DNA of 64,000 nt from Peribacillus deserti. Lineage in GTDB: Bacteria; Bacillota; Bacilli; Bacillales; DSM-1321. The notes below the pieces were generated by a model. It did no database searches, was not told where the DNA came from, and saw only the letters and a list, made by a program, of their open reading frames with translations. A program made the translations under genes and the position numbers. The DNA is taken from assembly GCF_002863585.1 (NCBI RefSeq), contig NZ_PGUY01000031.1, positions 53,316 to 117,315 of the forward strand, read 5' to 3'. Of the stretch, positions 45,221-55,434 are shown piece after piece (the first letter of the stretch is position 1; each line of letters begins with the position of its first letter).

Positions 45221-48200
45221 GTGACATATCATCAACTACCAGAAGCACAGGGTCTCTACCGTCCCGAATTTGAACATGACGCATGCGGTATTGGCTTATA
45301 CGCCCATATTAAGGGAGAAGCGTCACATGATATTGTAACGAAAGGGCTGAACATGCTTTGTCAGCTAGACCACCGAGGCGGCCAAGGCAGCGACCCATTA
45401 ACAGGTGATGGAGCAGGGCTGATGGTTCAGCTCCCGGATAAATTTTTCCGGCTGGAATGCCCTGAATTAAAACTTCCCAAAAATGGCCGGTATGGCGTTG
45501 GAATGATTTTCTTTTCAAGAAATGAATCTGAACAAAATGAGATTGAAGGCGTTATTAACAGATTAATCGAAGAAGAGAGACAAATCCTTCTCGGCTGGAG
45601 GACAGTTCCTGTAGATATTGAAAAAATCGGGGAAACAGGAAAAGCGACCTGCCCCGTCATCCGGCAGGTTTTTATAGGCGCAAACTCTGCTATTACAGAT
45701 GACCTTGCGTTTGAACGGAAATTATTCATTATCCGAAAACAGGCAGAAAATTGGGCGAAACAAAAAGAAATTCGCTTTTACTTTGCTAGTCTGTCAAGCA
45801 GGACCATTGTTTATAAAGGCTTGCTGGCACCTGAACAAGTAAATGCTTTTTATTTGGATTTGCAGAATGAATCATTTGTGTCAGCGTTTGCTTTAGTTCA
45901 TTCCCGATTCAGCACGAATACATTTCCAAGCTGGGAGCGTGCGCATCCGAACCGCTATCTAATCCACAACGGTGAAATCAATACCTTGCAAGGCAATATA
46001 AACTGGATGAGAGCTCGTGAGCAGCAGTTTATTTCTGAAGCCTTTGGTGAAGAACTGCCAAAAGTGCTGCCTCTGTTGGATACGGATGGAAGCGACTCGT
46101 CCATTTTGGATAATGCCCTTGAATTCCTGGTCCTTGCAGGACGTAAGCCCGCACATGCGGCAATGATGCTTATACCTGAGCCGTGGAGTGATAATCCCCA
46201 TATTTCAAAAGAGAAGAAGGCCTTCTATGAATATCATAGTGCTTTGATGGAGCCCTGGGATGGCCCGACAGCCATTTCTTTTACGGATGGCAGGCAGATT
46301 GGAGCAATCCTGGACCGCAATGGGCTACGTCCTGCACGCTATTATGTAACTAAGGATGATTATATTATTTTCTCTTCTGAAGTAGGCGTAATTGATATTG
46401 ATCCGGAAAATGTGCTTTATAAGGACCGATTAAGTCCAGGGAAAATGCTGCTGATAGATTTGGAGCAGGGGAGGATTATTTCCGATGAATCAATCAAGAA
46501 GGAAATGATCGAGGCTCATCCCTATGAGCAGTGGCTCGATGAACAATTAATCAGAATGAACGACATGCTTTTTGAAATGGAAGATGAGCAATTAGCAGAT
46601 TTAATTACACGTCAAAAAGCTTTCGGTTATACATATGAAGATGTACAGAAATATTTGCTGGCGATTGCAAAGGAAGGAAAAGATCCTCTGGGATCTATGG
46701 GAAATGACATGCCGCTTGCCGTTCTGTCCAATCGGCCGCAATCCTTATTCAACTACTTTAAGCAGCTATTTGCGCAGGTAACCAATCCTCCAATCGATTC
46801 AATTCGTGAGCAGCTTATTACATCGACCATATCGTATCTTGGTGCTGAAGGGAATCTGCTTCATCCTGATGAAGAAAATGCGCGCAGAATCCAGCTTGGT
46901 ACTCCTATTCTGACGAATGGGCAGTTAGCTCAAATAAAGGACAATATGGATCGGGAGTTTAAGAGTACTGTCATCGACACATTATTTTCAGAAGATTTGG
47001 AGAATAGGCTCACGGAGATTTGCAAGGAAGCCGAAAAGGCGGTTGAAGAAGGAGCAAGTATTCTCATCTTATCAGATCGCAGAATGAACAGGTCTGAAGC
47101 GGCGATTCCTCCTTTACTGGCTGCAAGCGCGCTGCATCAGGAGCTGATTAGGAAGGGAGTCCGTACGAAGGCGAGCATTATTATTGAATCAGGGGAAGTC
47201 CGGGAAGTCCACCATTTTGCTGCCCTGATTGGCTATGGTGCAGATGCTGTTAATCCTTATCTTGCTTTTGCAGTCTTTAAGCAGGCAGTGGCTGATGGAA
47301 GCCTGAAGGCCAGCTATGAAGATGCGGTTAAAAAGTTTGTAAAAGGTGTTACGGAAGGCGTTGTAAAAGTCATGTCTAAAATGGGGATCTCGACCGTACA
47401 AAGTTACCGCGGGGCGCAGATTTTCGAAGCAGTAGGAATTGGCACAACCGTCATAGAGCGATATTTTACCGGTACGGCCTCACAACTTGGCGGAATTGAA
47501 CTAGATACCATTTCTGCAGAAGCAATGATAAGGCACAAAGAAGCCTATGCTGACACCATTGACGATACCTTGGAGTCCGGCAGCGATTTTCAATGGAGAA
47601 AAACCGGCGAGCATCATGCGTTTAATCCAAAAACGATTCATACACTGCAATGGGCGACCAGAAAAGGCGATTATCAATTATTTAAACAGTATTCGCAAAT
47701 GGCAAATGAGGAGAGAATAGGCTTCTTGCGCAATCTGTTTACATTCAACAACGAACGGATACCGGTACCAATTGAAGAAGTGGAATCAGTTACCTCCATT
47801 GTACGCCGCTTTAAATCTGGAGCGATGTCTTTCGGCTCATTAAGCAAAGAGGCGCATGAAACGCTGGCAATTGCCATGAACCGTCTCGGAGCTAAAAGTA
47901 ATTCCGGTGAAGGCGGGGAAGATTCGTCAAGATATGAAGTGGATGAAAATGGGGATAACCGTCGCAGCCGCATCAAGCAAATTGCTTCGGGCCGTTTCGG
48001 TGTAAAAAGCCATTATCTGGTCAATGCAGATGAACTGCAAATCAAGATGGCTCAAGGAGCAAAGCCTGGGGAAGGCGGGCAGCTTCCTGGGAACAAGGTA
48101 TATCCATGGGTTGCTGAAGTGCGAGGCTCAACACCGGGAGTCGGCCTTATATCACCGCCGCCGCACCACGATATCTACTCGATAGAAGATTTGGCCCAGC

Positions 48201-49774
48201 TTATTCACGATCTGAAAAATGCAAATCGAAACGCAAGGATCAGCGTGAAATTGGTGGCGAAGGCTGGTGTCGGTACGATTGCTGCAGGTGTGGCAAAAGG
48301 AGCCGCAGACGTAATTGTGATAAGCGGCTATGATGGAGGAACCGGGGCTTCGCCAAAAACAAGCATTAAACATACCGGGCTTCCATGGGAGCTTGGTCTT
48401 GCCGAGGCGCATCAAACACTGATGATAAATGGGCTAAGAGATCGTGTCGTACTCGAAACGGACGGCAAGCTGATGACAGGAAGAGATGTGGTGATGGCTG
48501 CATTGCTTGGAGCAGAAGAGTATGGATTCGCCACAGCCCCTCTCATCGTGCTTGGATGTGTGATGATGCGTGCCTGCCATTTAGATACTTGCCCGGTTGG
48601 GGTGGCGACACAAAATCCTGAACTGCGTGAAAAGTTCACTGGCCACGCAGACTATGTTGTGAATTATATGCGTTTTGTCGCACAGGAAGTCCGCGAGCTG
48701 ATGGCAGAGCTTGGCTTTAGAACTGTTGATGAAATGGTCGGCAGAACGGATGTATTGAACATGAGCGACCGTGCGAAAGCGCATTGGAAAGCAAAGCATC
48801 TGGATTTGACCGCACTGTTATATCAGCCTGAGGGAATTCGTACTTTCCGCAGCCCGCAAAATCATAAGATTGACCAATCGCTTGATATGCTGGAAATTCT
48901 GCCGGCGGTGCAATGTGCAATAGACGGGCTGGATCCGATCGATCTCACCTTCCCGATTACCAACGTCAATCGTGTAGCTGGCACGATTGTAGGAAGTGAG
49001 ATTTCCAAACGATATGGTGAGGCCGGGCTGCCTGACAATACCATCACACTTAGGTTTATAGGTTCCGCCGGACAGAGTTTTGGGGCATTCGTTCCGAAAG
49101 GTATGTCCATGTATGTCACAGGAGATGCCAATGATTATCTAGGCAAAGGATTATCGGGCGGCAGACTGATCTTAAAATCACCTGCTGCTTCAAGGCTGGC
49201 TTCAGCAGAGAATGTCATTGCCGGAAATGTGGCACTATATGGCGCAACAAGCGGTGAAGCCTATATTAATGGACGCGCCGGTGAGCGTTTCGCGGTCCGC
49301 AACAGTGGTGCAAACGTGGTTGTTGAAGGAATCGGCGATCATGGCTGTGAATATATGACCGGAGGCACCGTCGCTATTTTAGGAAATACCGGCAAGAACT
49401 TTGGTGCAGGAATGTCAGGCGGAATTGCCTATGTGCTTGCTGATGACCAGGAAGAGTTCAAGTCATTATGCAATCAGGAAATGATAGGTTTTGAAGCGCT
49501 TGAAAATTTAGAGGAAATTACGGAAGTACATCAAATGATATCGCGTCATTTTGAATATACCGAGAGTCCGAAGGCCCAATATGTCCTGGAGAATTGGGAC
49601 CGATTCGTTACAAAATTTGTTAAGGTAATTCCAAAAGATTATAAGCGGATGATGGAACGCATCAAGCAGGAGAAGCTGGCCGGGCTTACCGATGAGCAAG
49701 CCATCCTAAGTGCGTTTCAGGCAAATGCTGCTAAAGAAAAAGCGCCATTAAAAGATAAGGAAGCAGTCATTTAA
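45221..49774 (+). CDS. gltA: Glutamate synthase (NADPH) large subunit
   Basis: A 1517-residue GOGAT large subunit. The N-terminal glutaminase uses Cys22 (EHDACGIGLYAH) after removal of a 21-residue propeptide. The central domain and FMN/FeS synthase domain follow (SGEGGEDSSRY, KPGEGGQLPG, GYDGGTGASP), with the 3Fe-4S cysteines in CVMMRACHLDTCPVGVA, and the C-terminal beta-helix contains repeated GxxG turns. It makes two glutamates from glutamine and 2-oxoglutarate. The start is GTG at 45221 behind GGAGGAGA, matching B. subtilis GltA; an ATG eight codons earlier overlaps the site. gltB follows 19 bases after the stop. Confidence 0.97.
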   Translation: MTYHQLPEAQGLYRPEFEHDACGIGLYAHIKGEASHDIVTKGLNMLCQLDHRGGQGSDPLTGDGAGLMVQLPDKFFRLECPELKLPKNGRYGVGMIFFSRNESEQNEIEGVINRLIEEERQILLGWRTVPVDIEKIGETGKATCPVIRQVFIGANSAITDDLAFERKLFIIRKQAENWAKQKEIRFYFASLSSRTIVYKGLLAPEQVNAFYLDLQNESFVSAFALVHSRFSTNTFPSWERAHPNRYLIHNGEINTLQGNINWMRAREQQFISEAFGEELPKVLPLLDTDGSDSSILDNALEFLVLAGRKPAHAAMMLIPEPWSDNPHISKEKKAFYEYHSALMEPWDGPTAISFTDGRQIGAILDRNGLRPARYYVTKDDYIIFSSEVGVIDIDPENVLYKDRLSPGKMLLIDLEQGRIISDESIKKEMIEAHPYEQWLDEQLIRMNDMLFEMEDEQLADLITRQKAFGYTYEDVQKYLLAIAKEGKDPLGSMGNDMPLAVLSNRPQSLFNYFKQLFAQVTNPPIDSIREQLITSTISYLGAEGNLLHPDEENARRIQLGTPILTNGQLAQIKDNMDREFKSTVIDTLFSEDLENRLTEICKEAEKAVEEGASILILSDRRMNRSEAAIPPLLAASALHQELIRKGVRTKASIIIESGEVREVHHFAALIGYGADAVNPYLAFAVFKQAVADGSLKASYEDAVKKFVKGVTEGVVKVMSKMGISTVQSYRGAQIFEAVGIGTTVIERYFTGTASQLGGIELDTISAEAMIRHKEAYADTIDDTLESGSDFQWRKTGEHHAFNPKTIHTLQWATRKGDYQLFKQYSQMANEERIGFLRNLFTFNNERIPVPIEEVESVTSIVRRFKSGAMSFGSLSKEAHETLAIAMNRLGAKSNSGEGGEDSSRYEVDENGDNRRSRIKQIASGRFGVKSHYLVNADELQIKMAQGAKPGEGGQLPGNKVYPWVAEVRGSTPGVGLISPPPHHDIYSIEDLAQLIHDLKNANRNARISVKLVAKAGVGTIAAGVAKGAADVIVISGYDGGTGASPKTSIKHTGLPWELGLAEAHQTLMINGLRDRVVLETDGKLMTGRDVVMAALLGAEEYGFATAPLIVLGCVMMRACHLDTCPVGVATQNPELREKFTGHADYVVNYMRFVAQEVRELMAELGFRTVDEMVGRTDVLNMSDRAKAHWKAKHLDLTALLYQPEGIRTFRSPQNHKIDQSLDMLEILPAVQCAIDGLDPIDLTFPITNVNRVAGTIVGSEISKRYGEAGLPDNTITLRFIGSAGQSFGAFVPKGMSMYVTGDANDYLGKGLSGGRLILKSPAASRLASAENVIAGNVALYGATSGEAYINGRAGERFAVRNSGANVVVEGIGDHGCEYMTGGTVAILGNTGKNFGAGMSGGIAYVLADDQEEFKSLCNQEMIGFEALENLEEITEVHQMISRHFEYTESPKAQYVLENWDRFVTKFVKVIPKDYKRMMERIKQEKLAGLTDEQAILSAFQANAAKEKAPLKDKEAVI

Positions 49775-49793
49775 TAAGAAAGGAGAGAGGAAT

Positions 49794-51290
49794 ATGGGAA
49801 AAGCAACAGGATTTATGGAATATAGCCGTGAAAAAGCTAAAGAGCGAAATCCATTGACACGTATCAGCGACTGGAAAGAATATTCAGCTCCTTTCTCTGA
49901 TGAAATGGCAAGCCGCCAGGGAGCAAGGTGCATGGATTGTGCCACGCCTTTCTGCCATATGGGCATGGAATTGGACCGTGGGACAGCAGGCTGCCCGATT
50001 CATAATCTGATCCCCGAGTGGAATGATTTAGTCTATCGCGGCAGATGGAAAGAGGCATTGGAGCGCCTGTTAAAAACCAATAATTTTCCGGAATTTACAG
50101 GCCGCGTTTGCCCGGCCCCATGTGAAGGATCGTGCACTCTGGCCATTACGGACCCGGCGGTTACCATTAAAAACATTGAACGAACCATCATCGATAAAGG
50201 ATTTGAGAACGGGTGGATCACGCCAAGGATCCCTGAACGCCGCACCGGCAAAAAGATTGCCATCGTCGGTTCTGGCCCGGCAGGAATGGCTGCAGCAGAC
50301 CAGCTGAATCAGGCAGGTCACTCCGTTACCATTTATGAGCGTTCAGACCGTGCCGGCGGTTTGCTGATGTATGGCATTCCCAATATGAAGCTGGAAAAGG
50401 ACATCGTGCAGCGCAGAATCAATTTGCTGATCCAGGAAGGCATCGACATCATCACGAATACCGAAATTGGAAAAGACATTACATCCGAGGAGCTCAAGAG
50501 CCAGTATGATGCAGTAATACTTTGCACGGGAGCCCAAAAGCAGCGTGATTTGGTCGTAAAAGGCCGGAATGTGAAAGGAGTCCATTTCGCGATGGACTAC
50601 CTGACGACCACTACGAAAAGCTTATTGGATTCCGAATCTAAGGATGGGCAGTTTATTGATGTACAAGGCAAGGACGTCATCGTAATCGGAGGCGGGGATA
50701 CCGGTGCTGACTGTGTCGCCACGGCCCTCCGTCAAAACTGTCGCAGCGTGGTACAATTCGGCAAGCATCCGCAGCTGCCTGCATCACGCGGCGCCGATAA
50801 TATGTGGCCGGCACAGCCTGATGTATATACCCTGGACTATGCTTATGAAGAAGCAGAAGCAAAGTTTGGGAGAGACCCGCGCCAATATCTAATTCAGACA
50901 AAGGAAATTGTTTCAGATGAAGATGGGAATGTAAAAGAGCTGATTACGATTCAGATGGAAAAAGTTAAATCAGAAAGCGGACGATATGTGTTTAACGAGA
51001 TTCCCGGAACAGAGAAAGTATGGCCGGCTCAGCATGTGTTCATCGCAATCGGCTTTGAAGGCACAGAACAGCCGCTGTTAACTCAATTTGGCGTAACAAC
51101 ACGCAACAATAAAATCGATGCTGCATATGGGGAATACACAACAAATGTTGAAGGTGTATTCGCTGCCGGTGACGCGAGAAGAGGCCAAAGCTTGATCGTA
51201 TGGGCGATTAATGAAGGCCGTGAAGCAGCAAGGGAAGTTGACCGTTATTTGTTGGGCGCAGGAGGTGCCGTAATTCTGGCCAAAAAATGA
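49794..51290 (+). CDS. gltB: Glutamate synthase (NADPH) small subunit
   Basis: A 498-residue NADPH-dependent subunit that feeds electrons to GltA. The N-terminal cysteine-rich 4Fe-4S region is visible (CMDCATPFCHMG, GCPIHNLIPEW, CPAPCEGSC), followed by the FAD site GSGPAGMAAADQL and the NADPH site GGGDTGADCVATA, then GDARRGQSLIVWAI near the end. The start is behind AAGGAGAGAGG. It is the second gene of the gltAB operon. No clear terminator follows it, so some transcripts may run on towards ppc. Confidence 0.97.
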   Translation: MGKATGFMEYSREKAKERNPLTRISDWKEYSAPFSDEMASRQGARCMDCATPFCHMGMELDRGTAGCPIHNLIPEWNDLVYRGRWKEALERLLKTNNFPEFTGRVCPAPCEGSCTLAITDPAVTIKNIERTIIDKGFENGWITPRIPERRTGKKIAIVGSGPAGMAAADQLNQAGHSVTIYERSDRAGGLLMYGIPNMKLEKDIVQRRINLLIQEGIDIITNTEIGKDITSEELKSQYDAVILCTGAQKQRDLVVKGRNVKGVHFAMDYLTTTTKSLLDSESKDGQFIDVQGKDVIVIGGGDTGADCVATALRQNCRSVVQFGKHPQLPASRGADNMWPAQPDVYTLDYAYEEAEAKFGRDPRQYLIQTKEIVSDEDGNVKELITIQMEKVKSESGRYVFNEIPGTEKVWPAQHVFIAIGFEGTEQPLLTQFGVTTRNNKIDAAYGEYTTNVEGVFAAGDARRGQSLIVWAINEGREAAREVDRYLLGAGGAVILAKK

Positions 51291-51633
51291 ATGAGATAGT
51301 GACGCGATTCGGAAGTATGTAAAAAGTGACCACCTGACTAACACTTATCACTCTCCTTTCTGCGAGCTTGGGATTTTAGTGGAATGTATAGGAAAGCAAG
51401 ATGGCATGGTCATCTGGTTGGGCTCTAAAAATAGACCGCATATGGGATGCGAAAAGAAGGTAACAAATGTCCTCACATTAAAGGAGTCAACTATTAGGAA
51501 CAACCAGATGAAGGGTTTTGGCTGTCCAATTACAGTTTGTTCAAAAAGCCCCTATGTACATTTATGAACAAGCGAATAAGTTCATGGTATATTAATAACA
51601 ACTTGGTGATACATATGATAGGAAGGTGAGACC
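51291..51633. other. Gene-free stretch between gltB and ppc
   Basis: It holds a 10-bp inverted repeat, CATCTGGTTG (51411-51420) and CAACCAGATG (51501-51510), and the ppc promoter region described separately. I see no gene or known RNA. Confidence 0.5.
51564..51593 (+). promoter_or_regulatory. Putative ppc promoter with overlapping palindrome
   Basis: TGAACA and TATATT are 17 bases apart. The inverted repeat ATGAAC-N10-GTTCAT (51564-51585) overlaps the -35 and spacer, where a repressor or activator could bind. The ATG of ppc is about 40 bases further. Confidence 0.45.
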
Positions 51634-54396
51634 ATGGCCATAGAAACGCAAGCGAATGACAGCACCCTTCCGCTCAGGCGGGATGTGAAAATGCTTGGGA
51701 ACATACTTGGAGAAATCCTCGTATATAACGGGGGGAATGAGCTGTTTGAAAAGGTCGAGAAAATAAGATTAATGTGCAAAGATCTCCGAGACTCTTTTGA
51801 CAGAAAAATCTACACAGAACTTAAATTGGTAATAAGCAGCCTGGAACCAAAAATGAGGATACAGGTAATCCGTGCTTTTGCGGTCTATTTCCATTTAATC
51901 AATGCCGCCGAACAGAACCACCGTATTAGGAGAAGGCGTGAATATCAAATCAAAGAGGATGCCAAAAAGCAGCCAGGTTCAATCGAAAGCGCGATAATCT
52001 CACTTAGGGAAGACAGCGTCAACGCTGAGGTAATCCGGAATGTACTAGAGGAACTTTCTCTGGAGCTGGTCATTACCGCTCATCCTACTGAGGCAACAAA
52101 GCGGTCGATTCTTGAACTTCAAAAGCGTATAGCCAATTTGTTGACTAATCTCGACAACCCGCTCTTGTCAAAAAAGGAGCGAAAAAGAATCGAGGAAAGC
52201 TTATATAATGAAGTTGCCGCCCTCTGGCAGACAGATGAGCTGAGGGACAGGAAGCCGACCGTCATTGACGAAGTCCGAAACGGATTATATTATTTTGACC
52301 AAACTCTATTTGACGTCCTTCCCGATATACATCAGGAGGTTGAAGAATCACTTGAGGAGCACTATCCAAATGAAACATGGAAAGTTCCGACATTTTTAAG
52401 GTTCGGGTCATGGATTGGCGGTGACCGGGACGGAAATCCCTTTGTGACCGCTGAGGTTACTTGGGAAACGTTGCTTCGTCAGCGCAGGCTCGTTTTAAAA
52501 AAATATAAAACAGTCCTTGTGGAATTAATGAAGCGTTTCAGCCACTCGACCAACAGGGTCAAGGTCAGCGATGAACTTCTGGATTCCATACACCGGGAAG
52601 AAGTGGATTACTTGCCGGAAGAAAAGCGCTGGACTGTAGTGGAAGAACCGTACCGGAGAAAGTTTGCTCTCATGATTGAAAGGATACAGCAAGTCGCACA
52701 AGGTGGCGATATCGGCTACAAAGAGCCGCAAGAGTTCCTTAAAGATCTAGAAATGATCAAACGGAGTGTATATCTGCATCATCCCGAAACCCGCGAATTA
52801 AAGATGCTTGAAAAGCTGATCAGGCAGATAAAACTGTTTGGGTTCCATCTGGCTACACTAGATATACGAAACCATAGCGGTGAACATGAGGCGGCAATCA
52901 CGGAGATTTTGAACAAAGTCAAAATTACCGAGGATTACCGTTCGCTTGAAGAGCAAGAGAAACAGGAAATCCTTCAGAAGCTGCTTCAGGACCCGAGGCC
53001 GGTTTTGCTTTTACACGATGAATATACGAAGGAAACGCAGGAAATCATCCGCGTCTTCCAATTAATCAGGGAAGCGCATGAGGAATTTGGCAAGGATTCG
53101 ATCTCCGTTTACCTGGTGAGCATGACCGAATCCGAGAGCGACCTGCTTGAAGTACTTTTGTTGGCTAAAGAGGCGGGTATATACAGGCTGCATTCAGATG
53201 GAACCGTGGAATCTGATCTCAATGTGGCGCCATTGCTTGAAACGATAGAAGACTTAACTGCAGGGCCTAGAATTATGGAAAACTTGTTCAATATGCCAGT
53301 ATTCCGGGAGCATTTGAAAAAGCATGGAAACCGGCAGGAAATTATGCTAGGATACTCGGATGGAAGCAAGGACGGAGGCACACTGACTGCCAACTGGAAG
53401 CTGTACAAAGCACAGATTGAAATTCATCAGATGGCGAAAAGGCATTCTATCAGGCTGAAGTTTTTCCACGGGCGCGGCGGATCGTTAGGACGCGGCGGCG
53501 GACCGTTAAACAGAAGCCTTTTGTCACAGCCAGCTGAAACATTTGGTGATGGAATTAAGATAACCGAACAAGGGGAGGTATTGTCTTCACGCTATTTACT
53601 TGAAGATATCGCCTACCGCAGCCTTGAGCAGGCAACCTCAACTATGCTTGAGGTTGCCGGACATGTCTCGAATGAATCTGAGCAGCAAATCCTGGATCCG
53701 CGTTTTGTTCGGGCCATTGAAGAAATATCATCGGCTTCTTATGCGAAGTATCAGTCACTTGTCTTTGAGGATAAGGACTTCTTAACCTATTTCAATCAGG
53801 CCACTCCGTTGAACGAGCTCGGCGAACTTAATATCGGGTCACGGCCGATGGCCAGGAAGAACTCGACAAAGTTTGAAAATCTTCGTGCGATTCCATGGGT
53901 ATTTGCTTGGACCCAAAGCAGGCAGCTGCTGCCTGGCTGGTACGCGGCTGGAACAGGTCTTGAAAGTTTCGCTTCGGCGGGTGCTGAGAATCTGGCGCTT
54001 TTACAGGATATGTATGAAAAATGGCCGTTTTTTCGCTCAACCATTGATAATTTGCAGATGGCCTTGACCAAGGCCGATATTACGACGGCAAAGGAATATG
54101 CTTCACTTGTTGAGGATGACGGAATCGGGACAAGGATATTCAGAAATATTAAAGACGAGTATAGACGGACGAAGGAAATATTGCTGGCGATTTCCGGAGA
54201 CTCCGAGCTCCTTGACCACGCACCCAATATTAAGGATTCGGTTAAGAGGAGAAATCCATACGTCGACCCGCTTAATTTTATTCAAGTTGAGCTGATTAAG
54301 GAATTACGGAACAAAGAGCAAGAGGATGAGGCACTAATGACCCAGGTGCTTTTAACTATAAGCGGTATTGCAGCAGGGCTCAGAAATACAGGGTAA
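51634..54396 (+). CDS. ppc: Phosphoenolpyruvate carboxylase
   Basis: A 920-residue PEP carboxylase that makes oxaloacetate from PEP and bicarbonate. Hallmarks are LVITAHPTEATKRS with its active-site His, SWIGGDRDGNPFV, GYSDGSKDGG, FFHGRGGSLGRGGGP with the essential Arg residues, and the conserved C terminus ending RNTG. The start is behind GGAAGGTGAG. B. subtilis relies on pyruvate carboxylase and has no ppc. Here ppc directly follows gltAB, which consumes 2-oxoglutarate, so refilling the TCA cycle for glutamate synthesis is a reasonable inference. A terminator follows. Confidence 0.97.
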   Translation: MAIETQANDSTLPLRRDVKMLGNILGEILVYNGGNELFEKVEKIRLMCKDLRDSFDRKIYTELKLVISSLEPKMRIQVIRAFAVYFHLINAAEQNHRIRRRREYQIKEDAKKQPGSIESAIISLREDSVNAEVIRNVLEELSLELVITAHPTEATKRSILELQKRIANLLTNLDNPLLSKKERKRIEESLYNEVAALWQTDELRDRKPTVIDEVRNGLYYFDQTLFDVLPDIHQEVEESLEEHYPNETWKVPTFLRFGSWIGGDRDGNPFVTAEVTWETLLRQRRLVLKKYKTVLVELMKRFSHSTNRVKVSDELLDSIHREEVDYLPEEKRWTVVEEPYRRKFALMIERIQQVAQGGDIGYKEPQEFLKDLEMIKRSVYLHHPETRELKMLEKLIRQIKLFGFHLATLDIRNHSGEHEAAITEILNKVKITEDYRSLEEQEKQEILQKLLQDPRPVLLLHDEYTKETQEIIRVFQLIREAHEEFGKDSISVYLVSMTESESDLLEVLLLAKEAGIYRLHSDGTVESDLNVAPLLETIEDLTAGPRIMENLFNMPVFREHLKKHGNRQEIMLGYSDGSKDGGTLTANWKLYKAQIEIHQMAKRHSIRLKFFHGRGGSLGRGGGPLNRSLLSQPAETFGDGIKITEQGEVLSSRYLLEDIAYRSLEQATSTMLEVAGHVSNESEQQILDPRFVRAIEEISSASYAKYQSLVFEDKDFLTYFNQATPLNELGELNIGSRPMARKNSTKFENLRAIPWVFAWTQSRQLLPGWYAAGTGLESFASAGAENLALLQDMYEKWPFFRSTIDNLQMALTKADITTAKEYASLVEDDGIGTRIFRNIKDEYRRTKEILLAISGDSELLDHAPNIKDSVKRRNPYVDPLNFIQVELIKELRNKEQEDEALMTQVLLTISGIAAGLRNTG

Positions 54397-54419
54397 GGAT
54401 AGCCTTATATTAAATGGGC

Positions 54420-54448
54420 GGGGCACTCTTGAAGAGTGTCCTGTTTTT
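54420..54448 (+). terminator. Terminator of ppc
   Basis: GCACTCTT pairs with AGAGTGT around a short loop, followed by CTGTTTTTAT. Confidence 0.8.
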
Positions 54449-54492
54449 ATGTATTTAGCTATGTTAAAGGTCTTTGTTGATTATTGCACGAT

Positions 54493-54619
54493 GTTGATTG
54501 GAACGGATATGCGAGACTCCCGCGGGAAAAGCGGGGCAAGGGAGACCCCACAGGCGTCAATGCCGAGGAGGCTCCCGAAACGCCCCGCGGAAAGCGAGTG
54601 CCTGCTAGCTGCAATCAAC
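54493..54619 (+). repeat. Short GC-rich interspersed repeat, 127 bp
   Basis: It begins GTTGATTGGAACG and ends CAATCAAC, so the ends are inverted repeats (GTTGATTG/CAATCAAC). The interior resembles the GC-rich core of the MITE-like elements (GCGAGACTCCCGCGGG, GAGACCCCACAGGC, GCCCCGCGGAAAGCGAG) but lacks their GGCT outer ends. It occupies the space between ppc and azoR. Confidence 0.75.
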
Positions 54620-54645
54620 AGCCATGTTTAACAGAGCTTAAACAG

Positions 54646-54678
54646 AATAAAGAGCATGCAAGGGTTACCCCTGCATGC
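54646..54678 (-). terminator. Terminator of azoR
   Basis: On the minus strand GCATGCA and GGG pair with CCC and TGCATGC around TAA, followed by TCTTTATT. Confidence 0.65.
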
Positions 54679-54684
54679 TTTAGC

Positions 54685-55320
54685 TTAAAATGATTTAGCA
54701 CGTTCTGATGCTTCTTGAACGCCTTTTTCCTTAATTTCCTGGGCACGGTCAGGGTACTGATTGTGTCCCTCGATAAATACTCCTTCAAAAGATGGTACAC
54801 CAAAGAACTGCATGATAGTAGAAAGGTAACGATGACCCATTTCCATTTCCGCAGCCGGCCCCTCGGAGTAAATACCTCCTCGTGCCTGGATATGCAGAGC
54901 CTTCTTATCTGTTAAGAGCCCGACTGGGCCTTGCTCTGTGTATTTAAATGTTTTCCCTGAAACACAGATTGAATCAATGTATGCTTTCATAACAGGAGGA
55001 AATGAGAAATTCCAGAGCGGAGTCACAAAAACATATTTATCGGCAGAAACGAACTGTTCCACAAGCTCCGAGAGCCTTCCAACCTTTGATTTTTCCTCAG
55101 CGGAGAGATCGTCGAATGCAGTACCGGACTGAAGCTTGCCCCATCCGCTAAAAACGTCCGTATCTATATGAGGAATGTTTTCTTTATATAAATCAAGTTG
55201 AATAACCTCATCACCGGGATTGCTTTCTCTGTATGACTCAACAAAGGCTTTTCCGGCAGCCATACTGAAGGATTGCCTTTCATCATGGGGATGTGCTGTA
55301 ATGTAAAGTAATGTAGCCAT
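54685..55320 (-). CDS. azoR: FMN-dependent NADH:azoreductase (flavodoxin-like quinone reductase)
   Basis: A 211-residue flavodoxin-fold oxidoreductase of the AzoR/AcpD group. The FMN phosphate site is [14 protein letters not shown], a second flavin contact is [18 protein letters not shown], and [13 protein letters not shown] follows. It reduces azo dyes and quinones with NADH; B. subtilis homologues protect against electrophiles such as catechols. The ATG has GGCAGGAATT upstream. It is a single gene bounded by repeats on both sides. Confidence 0.92.
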   Translation of the reverse strand: MATLLYITAHPHDERQSFSMAAGKAFVESYRESNPGDEVIQLDLYKENIPHIDTDVFSGWGKLQSGTAFDDLSAEEKSKVGRLSELVEQFVSADKYVFVTPLWNFSFPPVMKAYIDSICVSGKTFKYTEQGPVGLLTDKKALHIQARGGIYSEGPAAEMEMGHRYLSTIMQFFGVPSFEGVFIEGHNQYPDRAQEIKEKGVQEASERAKSF

Positions 55321-55434
55321 TTAATTAAATTCCTGCCTTTCCAAAGATGAATTTAAGGATAATTCCTCCTTATTCTGCTTTAATTCCTTAAACCTATTCG
55401 TCATAAACCTAGATATAATAAGAATTAAATAAAA

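Noticed and set aside
48385..48639. Open frames on both strands inside gltA and other long genes
   Set aside because: They are shadows of the real genes, with no ribosome sites and no protein family resemblance.
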